Assembly: GCA_964517135.1 (NCBI GenBank)
Contig: CAZFBA010000014.1
Location: forward strand, 28,723 to 92,722
Length of the DNA: 64,000 nt
Reading direction: 5' to 3'
Source: CAZFBA01 sp964517135
GTDB taxonomy: Bacteria > Cyanobacteriota > Vampirovibrionia > JBFMGH01
Shown: positions 17,155 through 26,371 of the stretch, in pieces
How the letters are laid out: the number at the start of each line of letters is the position of its first letter
Position numbering within the stretch: position 1 is the stretch's first letter
Translations under genes and position numbers: made by a program
Notes under the pieces: generated by a model
Databases searched by the model: none
The model's input: only the letters and a program-made list of their open reading frames with translations
Told to the model about the DNA's origin: nothing

Positions 17155-17208
17155 TCGCTGATACCTGTTTTTGCTGGAATCAGTAATTCTTTAATTAATC
17201 AGAGGTTC
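17155..17208. repeat. Family B repeat, one half
   Basis: GCTGATACC, CTGTTTTTGCTGG and TAATTAATCAGAGGTTCCT match, in reverse orientation, the left flank of the family B copies at 60080 and 62303. No right flank is present, and the unrelated terminator hairpin at 17112-17137 stands where the cassette would be. Confidence 0.65.
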
Positions 17209-17242
17209 CTATAGTATATAGCTTATTTTAAATACAGTCTGT

Positions 17243-18901
17243 CTAACTGCAAAAAGGGACTTTTATATTATGTTTGCGGGCGTTTTCAATTGCCAGATCA
17301 TAGCCTGCGTCAGCATGACGAATGATACCCATTGCAGGATCAGAATTTAAAACCCGTTCCAGACGTTTTTCAGCCTCTTTTGAGCCATCAGCAACAATAA
17401 CCATGCCTGCATGGAGTGAATAGCCTATTCCAACACCACCTCCATGGTGAAAAGATACCCATGAGGCACCATTTACAGAGTTTATAAGAGCGTTTAAGAT
17501 CGGCCAGTCAGCAATAGCATCAGATCCGTCTTTCATGCTTTCTGTTTCCCTGTTAGGTGAAGCTACAGAACCACAGTCAAGATGATCTCTGCCGATAACT
17601 ATAGGAGCTTTAACCTCTCCACTTGCCACCATATCATTAAATATTTTGCCTGCTATTGCCCTTTCACCGTAACCCAGCCAGCAAATTCTTGAGGGTAACC
17701 CCTGAAAATGAATTCTTTCACGGGCCATTTTTAACCACCTGATCAGAGATTTGTTTTCAGGAAAGGCTTTCATAATAGCTTCATCTGTTTTATAAATATC
17801 TTCAGGATCTCCTGAGAGTGCTACCCACCTGAAAGGGCCTTTGCCCTCGCAGAATAGAGGTCTAATATAGGCTGGCACAAACCCCGGGAAATCAAAAGCA
17901 TGTTTGATACCTTCTTCATAGGCTTCCTGTCTGATATTGTTGCCATAGTCAAAAACAATTGAACCGGCTTTTAGCAAATCCAGCATAGCCTGAACATGCA
18001 TTGCAATAGACTTTCTGGCTTTGTTAATATATTTATCAGGGTTTGTTTTTCTCAATTCAAGCATCTCTTGATAATTACCCACAGGCACATAGCCATTAAG
18101 GGTATCATGAGCTGAAGTCTGATCAGTAACAACATCCGGTATAATGCCTCTTTTAACGATTTCAGGTATAATCTCAGCTGCATTCCCCAGCAAACCTATG
18201 GATTTAGCCTCTTCATTTCTGGTGAATTCCTGAATGAGTTTGATGGCTTCATCAAGGTCTTCGCAGTAGATATCACAATACTTATGGTCAATGCGTCTTT
18301 TGATACGTTCTTTGTCAACTTCAATACCAAGAAAAACACCATCATTCATTGTTACAGCAAGGGGCTGTGCACCACCCATTCCCCCAAGACCGGCTGATAA
18401 GACCCATTTGCCTTTCAGTGTACCTCCATAATGTTTTTTTGCGAGTGCTGCAAAGGTTTCATAGGTACCCTGCAAAATACCCTGTGTGCCGATATAGATC
18501 CAGCTGCCGGCTGTCATCTGGCCATACATAATGAGGCCTAATTTTTCAAGTTCTCTAAATTTTTCCCAGGTGGCCCAGGCCGGGACCAGATTTGAGTTTG
18601 CGAGCAATACACGTGGTGCATCAGGATGAGATTTAAGTATGCCTACTGGTTTGCCTGATGATATAAGCAATGTTTCATCTTGTTCAAGTCTTCTCAGGGA
18701 ATCTATAATCTTATCAAAGCATTCCCAGTTTCTTGCTGCCTTACCTTTACCACCATAAACTATTAGTTCTTCAGGTTTTTCAGCAACTTCAGCATCTAAA
18801 TTATTCATAATCATACGCAGGGCAGCTTCTGAGATCCAGTTTTTACATTGAAGCTGGTTGCCCCGAGGAGCTTTTATAACATACTTTGATTGAATACTCA
18901 T
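17243..18901 (-). CDS. hutU: Urocanate hydratase
   Basis: A 552-residue protein, the normal length for this family. It converts urocanate to 4-imidazolone-5-propionate, the second step of histidine degradation, using tightly bound NAD+ as an electrophile. Visible landmarks are the N-terminal GNQLQCKNW (family consensus G-x-xLxxKxW), the dinucleotide-binding GLGGMGGAQP, GLLGNAAEIIPEI, and the active-site Cys in ICWLGYGERA. The glycine-rich end HHGGGVGIGYS is also typical. It lies 64 bases downstream of ftcD in the same direction. HutH and HutI are not in this window, so the pathway must be completed elsewhere. AAAGGG precedes the start codon. Confidence 0.97.
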   Translation of the reverse strand: MSIQSKYVIKAPRGNQLQCKNWISEAALRMIMNNLDAEVAEKPEELIVYGGKGKAARNWECFDKIIDSLRRLEQDETLLISSGKPVGILKSHPDAPRVLLANSNLVPAWATWEKFRELEKLGLIMYGQMTAGSWIYIGTQGILQGTYETFAALAKKHYGGTLKGKWVLSAGLGGMGGAQPLAVTMNDGVFLGIEVDKERIKRRIDHKYCDIYCEDLDEAIKLIQEFTRNEEAKSIGLLGNAAEIIPEIVKRGIIPDVVTDQTSAHDTLNGYVPVGNYQEMLELRKTNPDKYINKARKSIAMHVQAMLDLLKAGSIVFDYGNNIRQEAYEEGIKHAFDFPGFVPAYIRPLFCEGKGPFRWVALSGDPEDIYKTDEAIMKAFPENKSLIRWLKMARERIHFQGLPSRICWLGYGERAIAGKIFNDMVASGEVKAPIVIGRDHLDCGSVASPNRETESMKDGSDAIADWPILNALINSVNGASWVSFHHGGGVGIGYSLHAGMVIVADGSKEAEKRLERVLNSDPAMGIIRHADAGYDLAIENARKHNIKVPFCS

Positions 18902-18965
18902 CTCAACCCTTTCTTAACAATATAATAACCTTTAAACCCCTTTTAATAAATTACTTTAAAAATTA

Positions 18966-20660
18966 TTATTGTGTAAGCTGGCCCAGGGGTTCATAAATTT
19001 TCTTATTGACCATTTCAACAATTGATTTAGTGAGTTCTTCAGCTTCTTTTTCAAGAGTTTCAGTTTCTCTGAGGAGTCTGGTATTAAATTCATTGTCAGT
19101 AATAGGTTCCAGATTGATTTTTACATTCATGGCAGCCCCTTTGACCCCTGAATTAGCGTTTAGAGCAGCTACTCCTGCGTCGGTAATGGAGTTAACATTG
19201 CCTTTCTGTGCTACAATAGCAATATGATCAAGAGATTCCCGACAGAGTTTAACTGTTTGAAGTGGTACCAGAGCAGCTTCTTTATAGGCATTTTGCAGGG
19301 CCAATTCTCTTTTTTCTTTCTGTTCATCAGTCTTTTTGGGCATTCTTCTGGCGTCAATAATAAGATTAAAAGCCTCTGTATCAGCATCTACAGCAGTTAT
19401 CAGCTTATCTTTGATTTCCTGAGATTTTACAGCAGCTAACTTAAGTGATTCAAAATGTTCTTTATAGCCTTTTTTACCAACAGTCAGGTTAGCAACCATT
19501 GAAGAGAGGCCTGCTCCTAGAGCACCACTGAGGGCTGCAACGCTACCGCCACCTGGTGCTGGAGAATCCATTGAAACCTCATCGGTGAATCCTTTGACTG
19601 TCCTGTCTACCAGTTTTGGATCAGTAGTTTCAAAAGCATATTCAATGATTTTCTTTTTTGGATCAAACGGCCCCAGTTCATTTAGTCCCATTGATTTTAT
19701 GGCTGTAAAGATCAGCTCTGATTCAGGTACTCCGGGCGATTTGCCCATTTGTTCCATATAGAATCTTCCTGACTCGAGAATAGCTTCTTTAGGTATAAGC
19801 CCTACAAGCTCACTTCCTGTAACTACAACACCTATTTCTCTGGCTTGCCGGCAGCATTCTTCATATACTTTATAAAAAGGTGTTATTTTGTAGTTTATGA
19901 GGTTAATAGAGATTTGTGCAACTCCATATTCGTCAATAAACCACCCAACAGCCTTTGTCGCAGGAAGAGTACCTGGCTGGCGTAGCTTATTTCCCTGTTC
20001 ATCTGTCATAACATTGCCTTCTTTGTCTCTTTTGAGGCGACCATTTTCTCTTATATTGAGAGCAATTTCAGTAGCCAGTTTTTTATCTCTGGTATTCAGG
20101 TTGACATTGTAGGCTATGAGGAATTCTCTAGCTCCTATTATGGTAGCACCGGATTTAGGGTTAAATTTTGCAGGCCCAAAGTCTGGTTGCCATTCAGGGT
20201 TCTTAAGTTTTTCAGGCAAACCTTCGTATTCACCTGATCTAACTATTGCAAGATTTTGCCTGTCTTCTTTGCGGGCAGCATTTTCATACAGATAAACAGG
20301 TATTTCAAGATCTCTGCCGACCTTTTCACCTACTTCATTAGCAATCTGTATGCAATCTTGCATTGTGACTCCTGATACCGGTATAAAAGGACATACATCG
20401 GTTGCACCCATTCTTGCGTGGGCTCCTTTGTGTTTTGTCATATCTATAAGCTGTGAAGCAGCTTTAATTGCTTTAAAGGCAGCCTCTTTAACACCTTCAG
20501 GACTTCCTACAAAAGTAACTACGGTACGGTTTGTATCGGCTCCCATGTCTACATCAAGAAGTTTGACATCCTGAGTATCTTTTATCTCGCTAGTAATAGC
20601 ATCTATAACTGTTTTATCTCTTCCTTCGCTAAAATTAGGTACACATTCAACGATTTTCAT
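18966..20660 (-). CDS. ftcD: Bifunctional glutamate formimidoyltransferase / formimidoyl-THF cyclodeaminase
   Basis: A 564-residue fusion of two enzymes that are separate in many bacteria. Residues 1 to about 325 are the formiminotransferase: VECVPNFSEGRD at the start, then HKGAHARMGATDVCPFIPV. Residues about 345-560 are the cyclodeaminase, with SMDSPAPGGGSVAALSGALG. It moves the formimino group of formiminoglutamate to tetrahydrofolate and releases ammonia, giving methenyl-THF, so histidine carbon enters the folate pool. It is the first gene of a two-gene hut unit with hutU. The ribosome site AAGGGGG is 8 bases upstream. A minus-strand terminator about 180 bases before the start suggests a regulated leader. 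Confidence 0.95.
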   Translation of the reverse strand: MKIVECVPNFSEGRDKTVIDAITSEIKDTQDVKLLDVDMGADTNRTVVTFVGSPEGVKEAAFKAIKAASQLIDMTKHKGAHARMGATDVCPFIPVSGVTMQDCIQIANEVGEKVGRDLEIPVYLYENAARKEDRQNLAIVRSGEYEGLPEKLKNPEWQPDFGPAKFNPKSGATIIGAREFLIAYNVNLNTRDKKLATEIALNIRENGRLKRDKEGNVMTDEQGNKLRQPGTLPATKAVGWFIDEYGVAQISINLINYKITPFYKVYEECCRQAREIGVVVTGSELVGLIPKEAILESGRFYMEQMGKSPGVPESELIFTAIKSMGLNELGPFDPKKKIIEYAFETTDPKLVDRTVKGFTDEVSMDSPAPGGGSVAALSGALGAGLSSMVANLTVGKKGYKEHFESLKLAAVKSQEIKDKLITAVDADTEAFNLIIDARRMPKKTDEQKEKRELALQNAYKEAALVPLQTVKLCRESLDHIAIVAQKGNVNSITDAGVAALNANSGVKGAAMNVKINLEPITDNEFNTRLLRETETLEKEAEELTKSIVEMVNKKIYEPLGQLTQ

Positions 20661-20835
20661 AGGTAATTCCCCCTTAATTTGTTACGATTATTTGACCTTA
20701 CATAATCAATAGTGAAATACAAGGCAAAAATATAAAATATTTTAGTGGATACATAAATAATCATCTAACGAAAGAAGAGTAAGATCAATAGCTTCTTTAA
20801 CCGGCTAATGAGTTATTACTACTAAACAAAATACA

Positions 20836-20905
20836 AAAAAAAGACCTCTTTAAGAGGTCTTGCAATTTTCAGGAGAACGTATCTCCTTAAAATTTCCCCC
20901 TATCC
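20836..20905 (-). terminator. Minus-strand structured leader or small RNA ending in a strong terminator, upstream of ftcD
   Basis: On the minus strand AGACCTCTT-AA-AGAGGTCT runs straight into eight T, a strong intrinsic terminator about 180 bases before the ftcD start. Just before it AGGAGA-TACG-TTCTCCT forms another stem, extended by AATTTT/AAAATT. No gene ends on this strand upstream. It is therefore either an attenuated ftcD leader or an independent small RNA. No known riboswitch class was recognised. Confidence 0.6.
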
Positions 20906-21534
20906 CTACTTACAAAAATATAAACCGGTGAAAATGTTTTAAAAGCAAACAAATTTGCTAAAGCATTTATAAAAAAATATTCATTAAATTTAAAGTATTT
21001 ACTGGCCACCTTTTGCCCCTGTAATAATTAGATTTCTGATAACTACCTTGTTGATTTTTTAAAACGTCTGATTAAAATTAATTGCGCCCTGTTCGAAAAG
21101 TTTTTGCGGATATTTTTGTTTAAAGGCTGATAATACTACGTTTAGAGCAATTAACTTTTTGTAATGTTTTATTTAATACTTATATATCATAATTCTTGAA
21201 TGACGTTTAAATAAATATCTTCTTATCTAAATTATATATATTATATGGTTTCAGGTATATTGAATAAGGGAAAAATATATATTAAAGACTCATTTTCTCT
21301 TCTGTGTTGAGCAGATGGTTTCTTGGTACTAAGTTACACCATGCTGACAATTGTAAATACTTGCAAGAATGGCCTTATATCAAAATTACAACATCTGTCA
21401 TAATTGTTATACATAAGGCAGTTTTATGAAGTTTTTTTAACCAGAAATGTTTTCTGATAGACTTATAGTTTTGTATTACGGGCTAATTTGTAATATATTA
21501 GACCTGGTTGTAAGTTTCATAAAGAGAATGAATT
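20906..21534. other. Noncoding gap between ftcD leader and antiporter
   Basis: About 630 bases of AT-rich DNA with no open frame that looks real on either strand, no family A-D repeat that I can see, and no clear promoter. It is long for this genome and may hold the promoters of the minus-strand leader and of the antiporter gene. Confidence 0.5.
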
Positions 21535-22740
21535 ATGGATATTGCCCAATTTCTTTATATTCTTGCTGTTGTATTAATAGCAGCGAAAATACTCGGAGAA
21601 TTGTCTCAAATGGTCGGCCAACCGGCTGTTTTAGGAGAACTAGTTGCCGGAGTTGTCATTGGCCCTTATGTTTTAAACCTTATACAAGATCCTGAACTCT
21701 TTCAACATAAACATATGTTCTATCTGCTGGCTGAAATAGGTGTTTTGCTGTTGCTATTTGAAATTGGGCTTGAAACACGCCTGAAAGACCTCTTAAAAGT
21801 AGGAGGAAAATCTCTGGCTGTAGGTCTTACTGGTATTATTTTACCGTTTCTTTTAGCCTGGATTTTCTGTTCTATTGTTGGCAAAACAACCATGGAATCA
21901 ATTATGGTTGGAGCCGCCCTGACAGCTACAAGCATCGGCATTACCTCTAAAGTGTTTGCTGAACTCGGGTTTCTGGGTACAAAAGAATCTCAAATAGTTC
22001 TGGGAGCTGCTGTTATTGACGATATTCTTGCGCTGGCAATACTCAGTATTATTACAGCACTGGGGACAGCAGACCAGAAAATGGACGTATGGTTTGTTTT
22101 ATACATCATTACTGTATCAATATCATTCCTGCTTTTGGCAATATTGGTTGGTAAACATCTGGTAAACCCTTTAACAAAGCTACTTGAAAAAATGCGCAGC
22201 AGGGGTATTATGACAATAGGGGCAGTTTGCTTTGCCTTGTTTCTTTCTTTGCTAGCCGTAAAAGCAGAATCCAGTATTATTATAGGGGCTTTTGTTGCCG
22301 GCATTTTACTTGCAGAAACTCCGCAGAAAGGCATTATCGAAGAGGGTCTTAGGCCACTGGTAGACTTCTTTACGCCAATATTTTTTGTCTCTGTCGGTAT
22401 TGCAATGAATTTATCTGTCTTTAATATCTTTAATCCTTCTAACCACAAGCTTTTATTATGGGTTGTTATACTTGTAATCATTGCTGTCATATCAAAATTT
22501 ACAGCCGGCTTTGTTATACGTACTGATAAAGATACCAGCAGAAGCATCATTGGCAGCGGAATGATACCCAGGGGAGAAGTTGGCCTCATTTTTGCTGCCA
22601 TGGGTATGATCACAGGCATACTAACCGATGAGCTTTATACAATAATAGTAACTACGGTCATTATATCAACAATGATGGCTCCTCCGCTTTTGAAGTGGCT
22701 GATTTCAAAGAAAGAAGCTGCAAGAATTGCTGAAGGTTAG
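21535..22740 (+). CDS. Cation/proton antiporter, CPA2 (Kef/NapA-like)
   Basis: A 401-residue membrane protein with about 12 helices and no C-terminal TrkA-N or USP domain. Family landmarks are GQPAVLGELVAGVVIGPYVL, then LLEIGLETRL-like LLFEIGLETRLKDLL. The ion-binding element is AAVIDDILALAIL, with the Asp-Asp pair typical of electrogenic exchangers such as NapA. The later segment is SGMIPRGEVGLIFAAMG. It would exchange Na+ or K+ for protons at the inner membrane. The wording of the start is MDIAQFLYILAVV, with only weak GAGA upstream. It is followed in the same direction, after 79 bases, by leuD and leuB, which are functionally unrelated. Confidence 0.9.
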   Translation: MDIAQFLYILAVVLIAAKILGELSQMVGQPAVLGELVAGVVIGPYVLNLIQDPELFQHKHMFYLLAEIGVLLLLFEIGLETRLKDLLKVGGKSLAVGLTGIILPFLLAWIFCSIVGKTTMESIMVGAALTATSIGITSKVFAELGFLGTKESQIVLGAAVIDDILALAILSIITALGTADQKMDVWFVLYIITVSISFLLLAILVGKHLVNPLTKLLEKMRSRGIMTIGAVCFALFLSLLAVKAESSIIIGAFVAGILLAETPQKGIIEEGLRPLVDFFTPIFFVSVGIAMNLSVFNIFNPSNHKLLLWVVILVIIAVISKFTAGFVIRTDKDTSRSIIGSGMIPRGEVGLIFAAMGMITGILTDELYTIIVTTVIISTMMAPPLLKWLISKKEAARIAEG

Positions 22741-22819
22741 CAATATAAATAGTATATAAACACAGTTAAGTAACAATCTCTCTTAATGTTAATAGCCTGT
22801 AAGCACGAAAGGAAAGAAA

Positions 22820-23323
22820 TTGAACCAGGTTTTTCAAGGAAAAGTATGGAAATACAACGATAATGTAGACACAGATGTTATTATACCTGCTCGATACCTG
22901 AATACTTCAGACCCTGAAGAGCTAGCAGCAAAATGTATGGAAGATATTGACAAAACATTCGCTAAAGAAGTCAAAGATGGTGACATAATCGTTGCAGGAG
23001 AAAACTTTGGTTGCGGCAGTTCAAGGGAACATGCACCGATCTCTATTAAAGCAAGTGGCATATCGGTCATTATAGCAAAGACCTTTGCTAGAATATTCTA
23101 TCGTAATTCTATTAATATTGGGTTGCCCATTCTTGAGTGTCATGAAGTAGTTAATGCTACTGAAAAAGGTGACATGCTTGAAGTTAATATCGAAACAGGA
23201 GTAATTAAAAACCTGACAAAAAATATGACTTTTCAGGCTAAATCATACCCCGAGTCTCTCAGAGAACTCATTAAAGCTGGCGGGCTTATTGAATACACAA
23301 AAGCTAAAGTTAGTGTTAATTAA
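22820..23323 (+). CDS. leuD: 3-isopropylmalate dehydratase small subunit
   Basis: A 167-residue small (swivelling) subunit of isopropylmalate isomerase, which interconverts 2- and 3-isopropylmalate in leucine synthesis. Key elements are NVDTDVIIPARYLN and the substrate loop FGCGSSREHAPISI, followed by AKTFARIFYRNSINIGLP. The length is that of the short archaeal/deep-branching type (about 165) rather than the 200-residue E. coli type. The start is TTG at 22820 with GGAAAG six bases upstream. It is followed by leuB after 18 bases. The large subunit gene leuC is not here. Confidence 0.95.
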   Translation: MNQVFQGKVWKYNDNVDTDVIIPARYLNTSDPEELAAKCMEDIDKTFAKEVKDGDIIVAGENFGCGSSREHAPISIKASGISVIIAKTFARIFYRNSINIGLPILECHEVVNATEKGDMLEVNIETGVIKNLTKNMTFQAKSYPESLRELIKAGGLIEYTKAKVSVN

Positions 23324-23341
23324 TTTAAGAGGTATTTAAAA

Positions 23342-24442
23342 ATGACGAAAAACTTTAATATATCACTGTTAGCAGGTGATGGCATCGGTCCTGATGTTGT
23401 TGGAGAAGCTGTTAATGTCTTGAATGCAATAGAAAAAGTTAGTGATGTTAAGTTTAATTATACTGAAGGCCTCATAGGTGGAGCTTCTATAGAAGAGTAT
23501 GGCATACCTGTAACTGATGAAACCCTTGAAATAGCTAATAAAGCTGATGCTATTTTTTTGGGGGCTATAGGTGATTTTCGTTTTGACCAGCTTGACCCGG
23601 CTATAAGGCCTGAAGTAGCTCTTCTTAAATTAAGGAAATCTACTGGCAACTTTACAAACCTGCGGCCAACAAAGGTTTTTGATGAGCTTGTTGACAAGTC
23701 TCCTCTGCGGCCAGAACGAATTAAGGGTGTAGACATTATGATAGTCAGAGAGCTTGTGGGTGGAATCTATTTTGGCAATCCAAAAGGAAGAGTAAAAGAC
23801 TCTGACGGCGAAAAAGGGTTTAATACGATGGTATATACAGCCTCTGAAGTTCGTCGTATAGCCAAAATTGCCTTTGAAATAGCCAGAAAAAGAAACAAAA
23901 AACTCTGTTCTGTTGATAAAGCTAATGTTCTTGCGGTTTCACAACTCTGGAGAGATGTTGTTATAGATGTTTCCAGCGATTATCCTGATGTTGAGCTCTC
24001 TCATCTGTACGTTGATAATGCTGCTATGCAGCTTGTTTTGAATCCCGGGCAGTTTGACACAATTGTTACAGGCAACATGTTTGGTGATATACTATCTGAT
24101 GAGGCTGCTGTTCTGACAGGTTCTATCGGAATGCTGCCTTCAGCCTGTCTTGGTGGCGAAGGCCCGGCAATATATGAACCGGTTCATGGCAGTGCACCAG
24201 ATCTCACAGGCCAGAACGTTGTTAACCCGATTGCTACCATTCTTTCAGCTGCTCTAATGCTTAAATACAGTTTTAATCTCAACAAAGAACATGATCTGAT
24301 TGATAATGCAGTTAAGGCTGTATTGAAAGAAGGCTATAGAACTAAAGATATTGCTACCGAAGGAAGTAAAGTAGTAGGCACAAAAGAGATGGGCAAGCTC
24401 ATAACGAAAAAAGTTCTTGAGGCAGCTAATGTTACGTGTTAG
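23342..24442 (+). CDS. leuB: 3-isopropylmalate dehydrogenase
   Basis: A 366-residue NAD-dependent decarboxylating dehydrogenase of leucine synthesis, forming 2-oxoisocaproate. Landmarks are the start ISLLAGDGIGPDVVGEA, the substrate Arg motif with LLKLRKSTGNFTNLRP, DIMIVRELVGGIYFG, the catalytic Lys in CSVDKANVL, the metal-site Asp residues in GDILSDEAAVL, and the NAD-specific end GPAIYEPVHGSAPD. It follows leuD by 18 bases and is preceded by AGAGGTATTT. Confidence 0.96.
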   Translation: MTKNFNISLLAGDGIGPDVVGEAVNVLNAIEKVSDVKFNYTEGLIGGASIEEYGIPVTDETLEIANKADAIFLGAIGDFRFDQLDPAIRPEVALLKLRKSTGNFTNLRPTKVFDELVDKSPLRPERIKGVDIMIVRELVGGIYFGNPKGRVKDSDGEKGFNTMVYTASEVRRIAKIAFEIARKRNKKLCSVDKANVLAVSQLWRDVVIDVSSDYPDVELSHLYVDNAAMQLVLNPGQFDTIVTGNMFGDILSDEAAVLTGSIGMLPSACLGGEGPAIYEPVHGSAPDLTGQNVVNPIATILSAALMLKYSFNLNKEHDLIDNAVKAVLKEGYRTKDIATEGSKVVGTKEMGKLITKKVLEAANVTC

Positions 24443-24509
24443 CAATTAGTTAAATACATCTTAAAGGGTGACTATTTGTCCATTTATGGGGTTCAGTGGC
24501 AACCATGCG

Positions 24510-24555
24510 CTCTGTTTTTGCCGGGATCAGTAAGCCTTAATTAATTAGAGGTACC
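24510..24555. repeat. Family B repeat, diverged half
   Basis: CTGTTTTTGCCGGGATCAGT followed by TTAATTAATTAGAGGTACC is a diverged version of the family B left flank, in reverse orientation. It lies in the 148-base gap between the convergent leuB and methyltransferase genes. Confidence 0.55.
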
Positions 24556-24590
24556 ATTAAGTATGATGTATCTTGTGTTCGCTCAAATTT

Positions 24591-26222
24591 TTACAGTTTA
24601 TCGAAATTAATTCTATCTAGAACCTCTTTAGTGAATGGCCTTTTAGCGCTTAAAAAAGTAATAGAGCTTAAGAAATTGAAGACCTCTTTCTTTTGTAGCT
24701 GCGAAAAGACATACTGTGCATCTTTTAGCGAATCAAATGAAATGTAATAAACCGTATCGTCAAGCATTACAGGTTTTTCATCAATGGGCATAATCAGAGA
24801 ACAGCGAAAATCTTTATAGAAACCTGCTACTGCTACTTTGTAAGGCTTAAATGAATATTCTCCGATGCCAAAAATAGCAAAAGGATTTTTATTACTGTAT
24901 ATTTTAGACTTACGCCTATCGAAATAATTTTTATGAGACTCTAAATATGACCATGTTTGAGGATATTGCTTTATATAGCTGATATCCTGACCTGTTGAAG
25001 TTTGAGTAAGTATTATTTTATGAGAGGTTTGAGATATAATTTTCTGTTTAAGATCTGACCCTCTGATAAATGGATAAAGTAAATCTTCTTCAACAGATAC
25101 CAGTTCATTAAGGTTGTTGAGGTAACCCCTATTATCTTTTTTCAGAACTATTACCTTTGATGCATCGTGTTTTATACCCTGTCTCCAGGTATATTGAGAA
25201 GTTCCATCCAGGTAAGAATATTTTTCATAGAGGCTAATATCAGAAACGAATTTTTCTTTTATTCTGCCATATTTATGTATAAGCTTATTAGGATTATATA
25301 TAGAGTGGACTGAGGCGCTGTTATTGTTATCAGCTCTAAGATTAATCAGCATTAATGATGCTGATGTATTTACATTAAATTCTTTTTTAGCGTTAATATT
25401 GAATATTTTCAGGCTTCTTTCTTTAAGATGTGATTTCTGTATATCATTATAAATATTTTTTATAGTAGAGTCCTTGCAAAGAAGGGCTAAAGATCCGTTA
25501 AAACCATCAAAAGCCTTCAGGAGATTAAGAATAATTGCTTCAGAAATATCGAAATTGCTTTTTCCAGTGAGAGCTTCTATACCACTCATATGTTTAAAAT
25601 TAGATTTGGCAGGTAAATTTGAAGAATCTATTAACGAAAGGGCACTATTTGTAACCCATGGCGGGTTACCCAGAATCAAAAGATATCGATTTTTCTGTGT
25701 AATATGCCTGATAAACTCTTCAGAATAAGAGTGAGTAAATATATTGCTATTGTGAAATTCAATACTCAGGTCTTTTTCGATCTTTTGCCTTGTGTGTATA
25801 GTTTTTAGTATATTTGTATAAAAAGCCTGTTCATAAGATTCCTGAATATCCACACCATAGATAAAATCAATCGAATTAAAGTTTTTCAGGGCAGATGCAA
25901 CAAAATTACCTTTTCCGCAGGTGGGTTCAAGAATGCAATCAGGTTTTATATTAAAGCTTGCAAGCAATTGGCAAATTTTATCTGTCAGGTCAACCGGGGT
26001 CTGGAAATCGCCAAAATCCAGTGGTTTAATAATTTTTTTAGATTTTTTTTGTTCAGAAAACAAATTACCAGAAAGTCTTTTGTCGTTTGATTCTCTGTAA
26101 TACGACATTAAAATTCTGGGGGTATTAAAAACACTATCAGGCTGTGCATGGCCTGTTTTTGTTGTTTTATGCTGGTTTTGGGTTTTGTTATCCGTATCGC
26201 TGTCTCTGTGTATGTGTTTCAC
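24591..26222 (-). CDS. Orphan N6-adenine DNA methyltransferase (Eco57I/TaqI-like)
   Basis: A 543-residue protein with the gamma-class methylase order: GDFQTP (71-76), motif I EPTCGKGNF (99-107) for SAM binding, and motif IV NPPW (186-189) for adenine N6 methylation. The C-terminal 250 residues have the target-recognition style of type IIG and PglX enzymes (LYPFIRGSDLKQK, NPFAIFGIGEYSFKPYKVAV). The first 60 residues are polar and disordered. No nuclease, helicase or other restriction gene lies near, and no nuclease domain is seen in the chain. It may be a solitary epigenetic methylase or a remnant of a restriction system. The start is GTG with AGGATGAG upstream. Confidence 0.85.
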   Translation of the reverse strand: MKHIHRDSDTDNKTQNQHKTTKTGHAQPDSVFNTPRILMSYYRESNDKRLSGNLFSEQKKSKKIIKPLDFGDFQTPVDLTDKICQLLASFNIKPDCILEPTCGKGNFVASALKNFNSIDFIYGVDIQESYEQAFYTNILKTIHTRQKIEKDLSIEFHNSNIFTHSYSEEFIRHITQKNRYLLILGNPPWVTNSALSLIDSSNLPAKSNFKHMSGIEALTGKSNFDISEAIILNLLKAFDGFNGSLALLCKDSTIKNIYNDIQKSHLKERSLKIFNINAKKEFNVNTSASLMLINLRADNNNSASVHSIYNPNKLIHKYGRIKEKFVSDISLYEKYSYLDGTSQYTWRQGIKHDASKVIVLKKDNRGYLNNLNELVSVEEDLLYPFIRGSDLKQKIISQTSHKIILTQTSTGQDISYIKQYPQTWSYLESHKNYFDRRKSKIYSNKNPFAIFGIGEYSFKPYKVAVAGFYKDFRCSLIMPIDEKPVMLDDTVYYISFDSLKDAQYVFSQLQKKEVFNFLSSITFLSAKRPFTKEVLDRINFDKL

Positions 26223-26371
26223 AACTCATCCTGTTTCAATATCAAAGGGTAGAAAGATTAAAATTGTAACGATATACTATTTTTACTAGCATTTTTTAAT
26301 CCGGGCAAATTTAATACAAACAGGAGTGGAATTTTAGCGAAAATGAATACGATGAGGACAACAGGGCAATC

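Noticed and set aside
21990..22619. A long open frame on the minus strand inside the antiporter gene
   Set aside because: It is the antisense reading of a clear membrane-transporter gene on the plus strand and has no ribosome site or family features.
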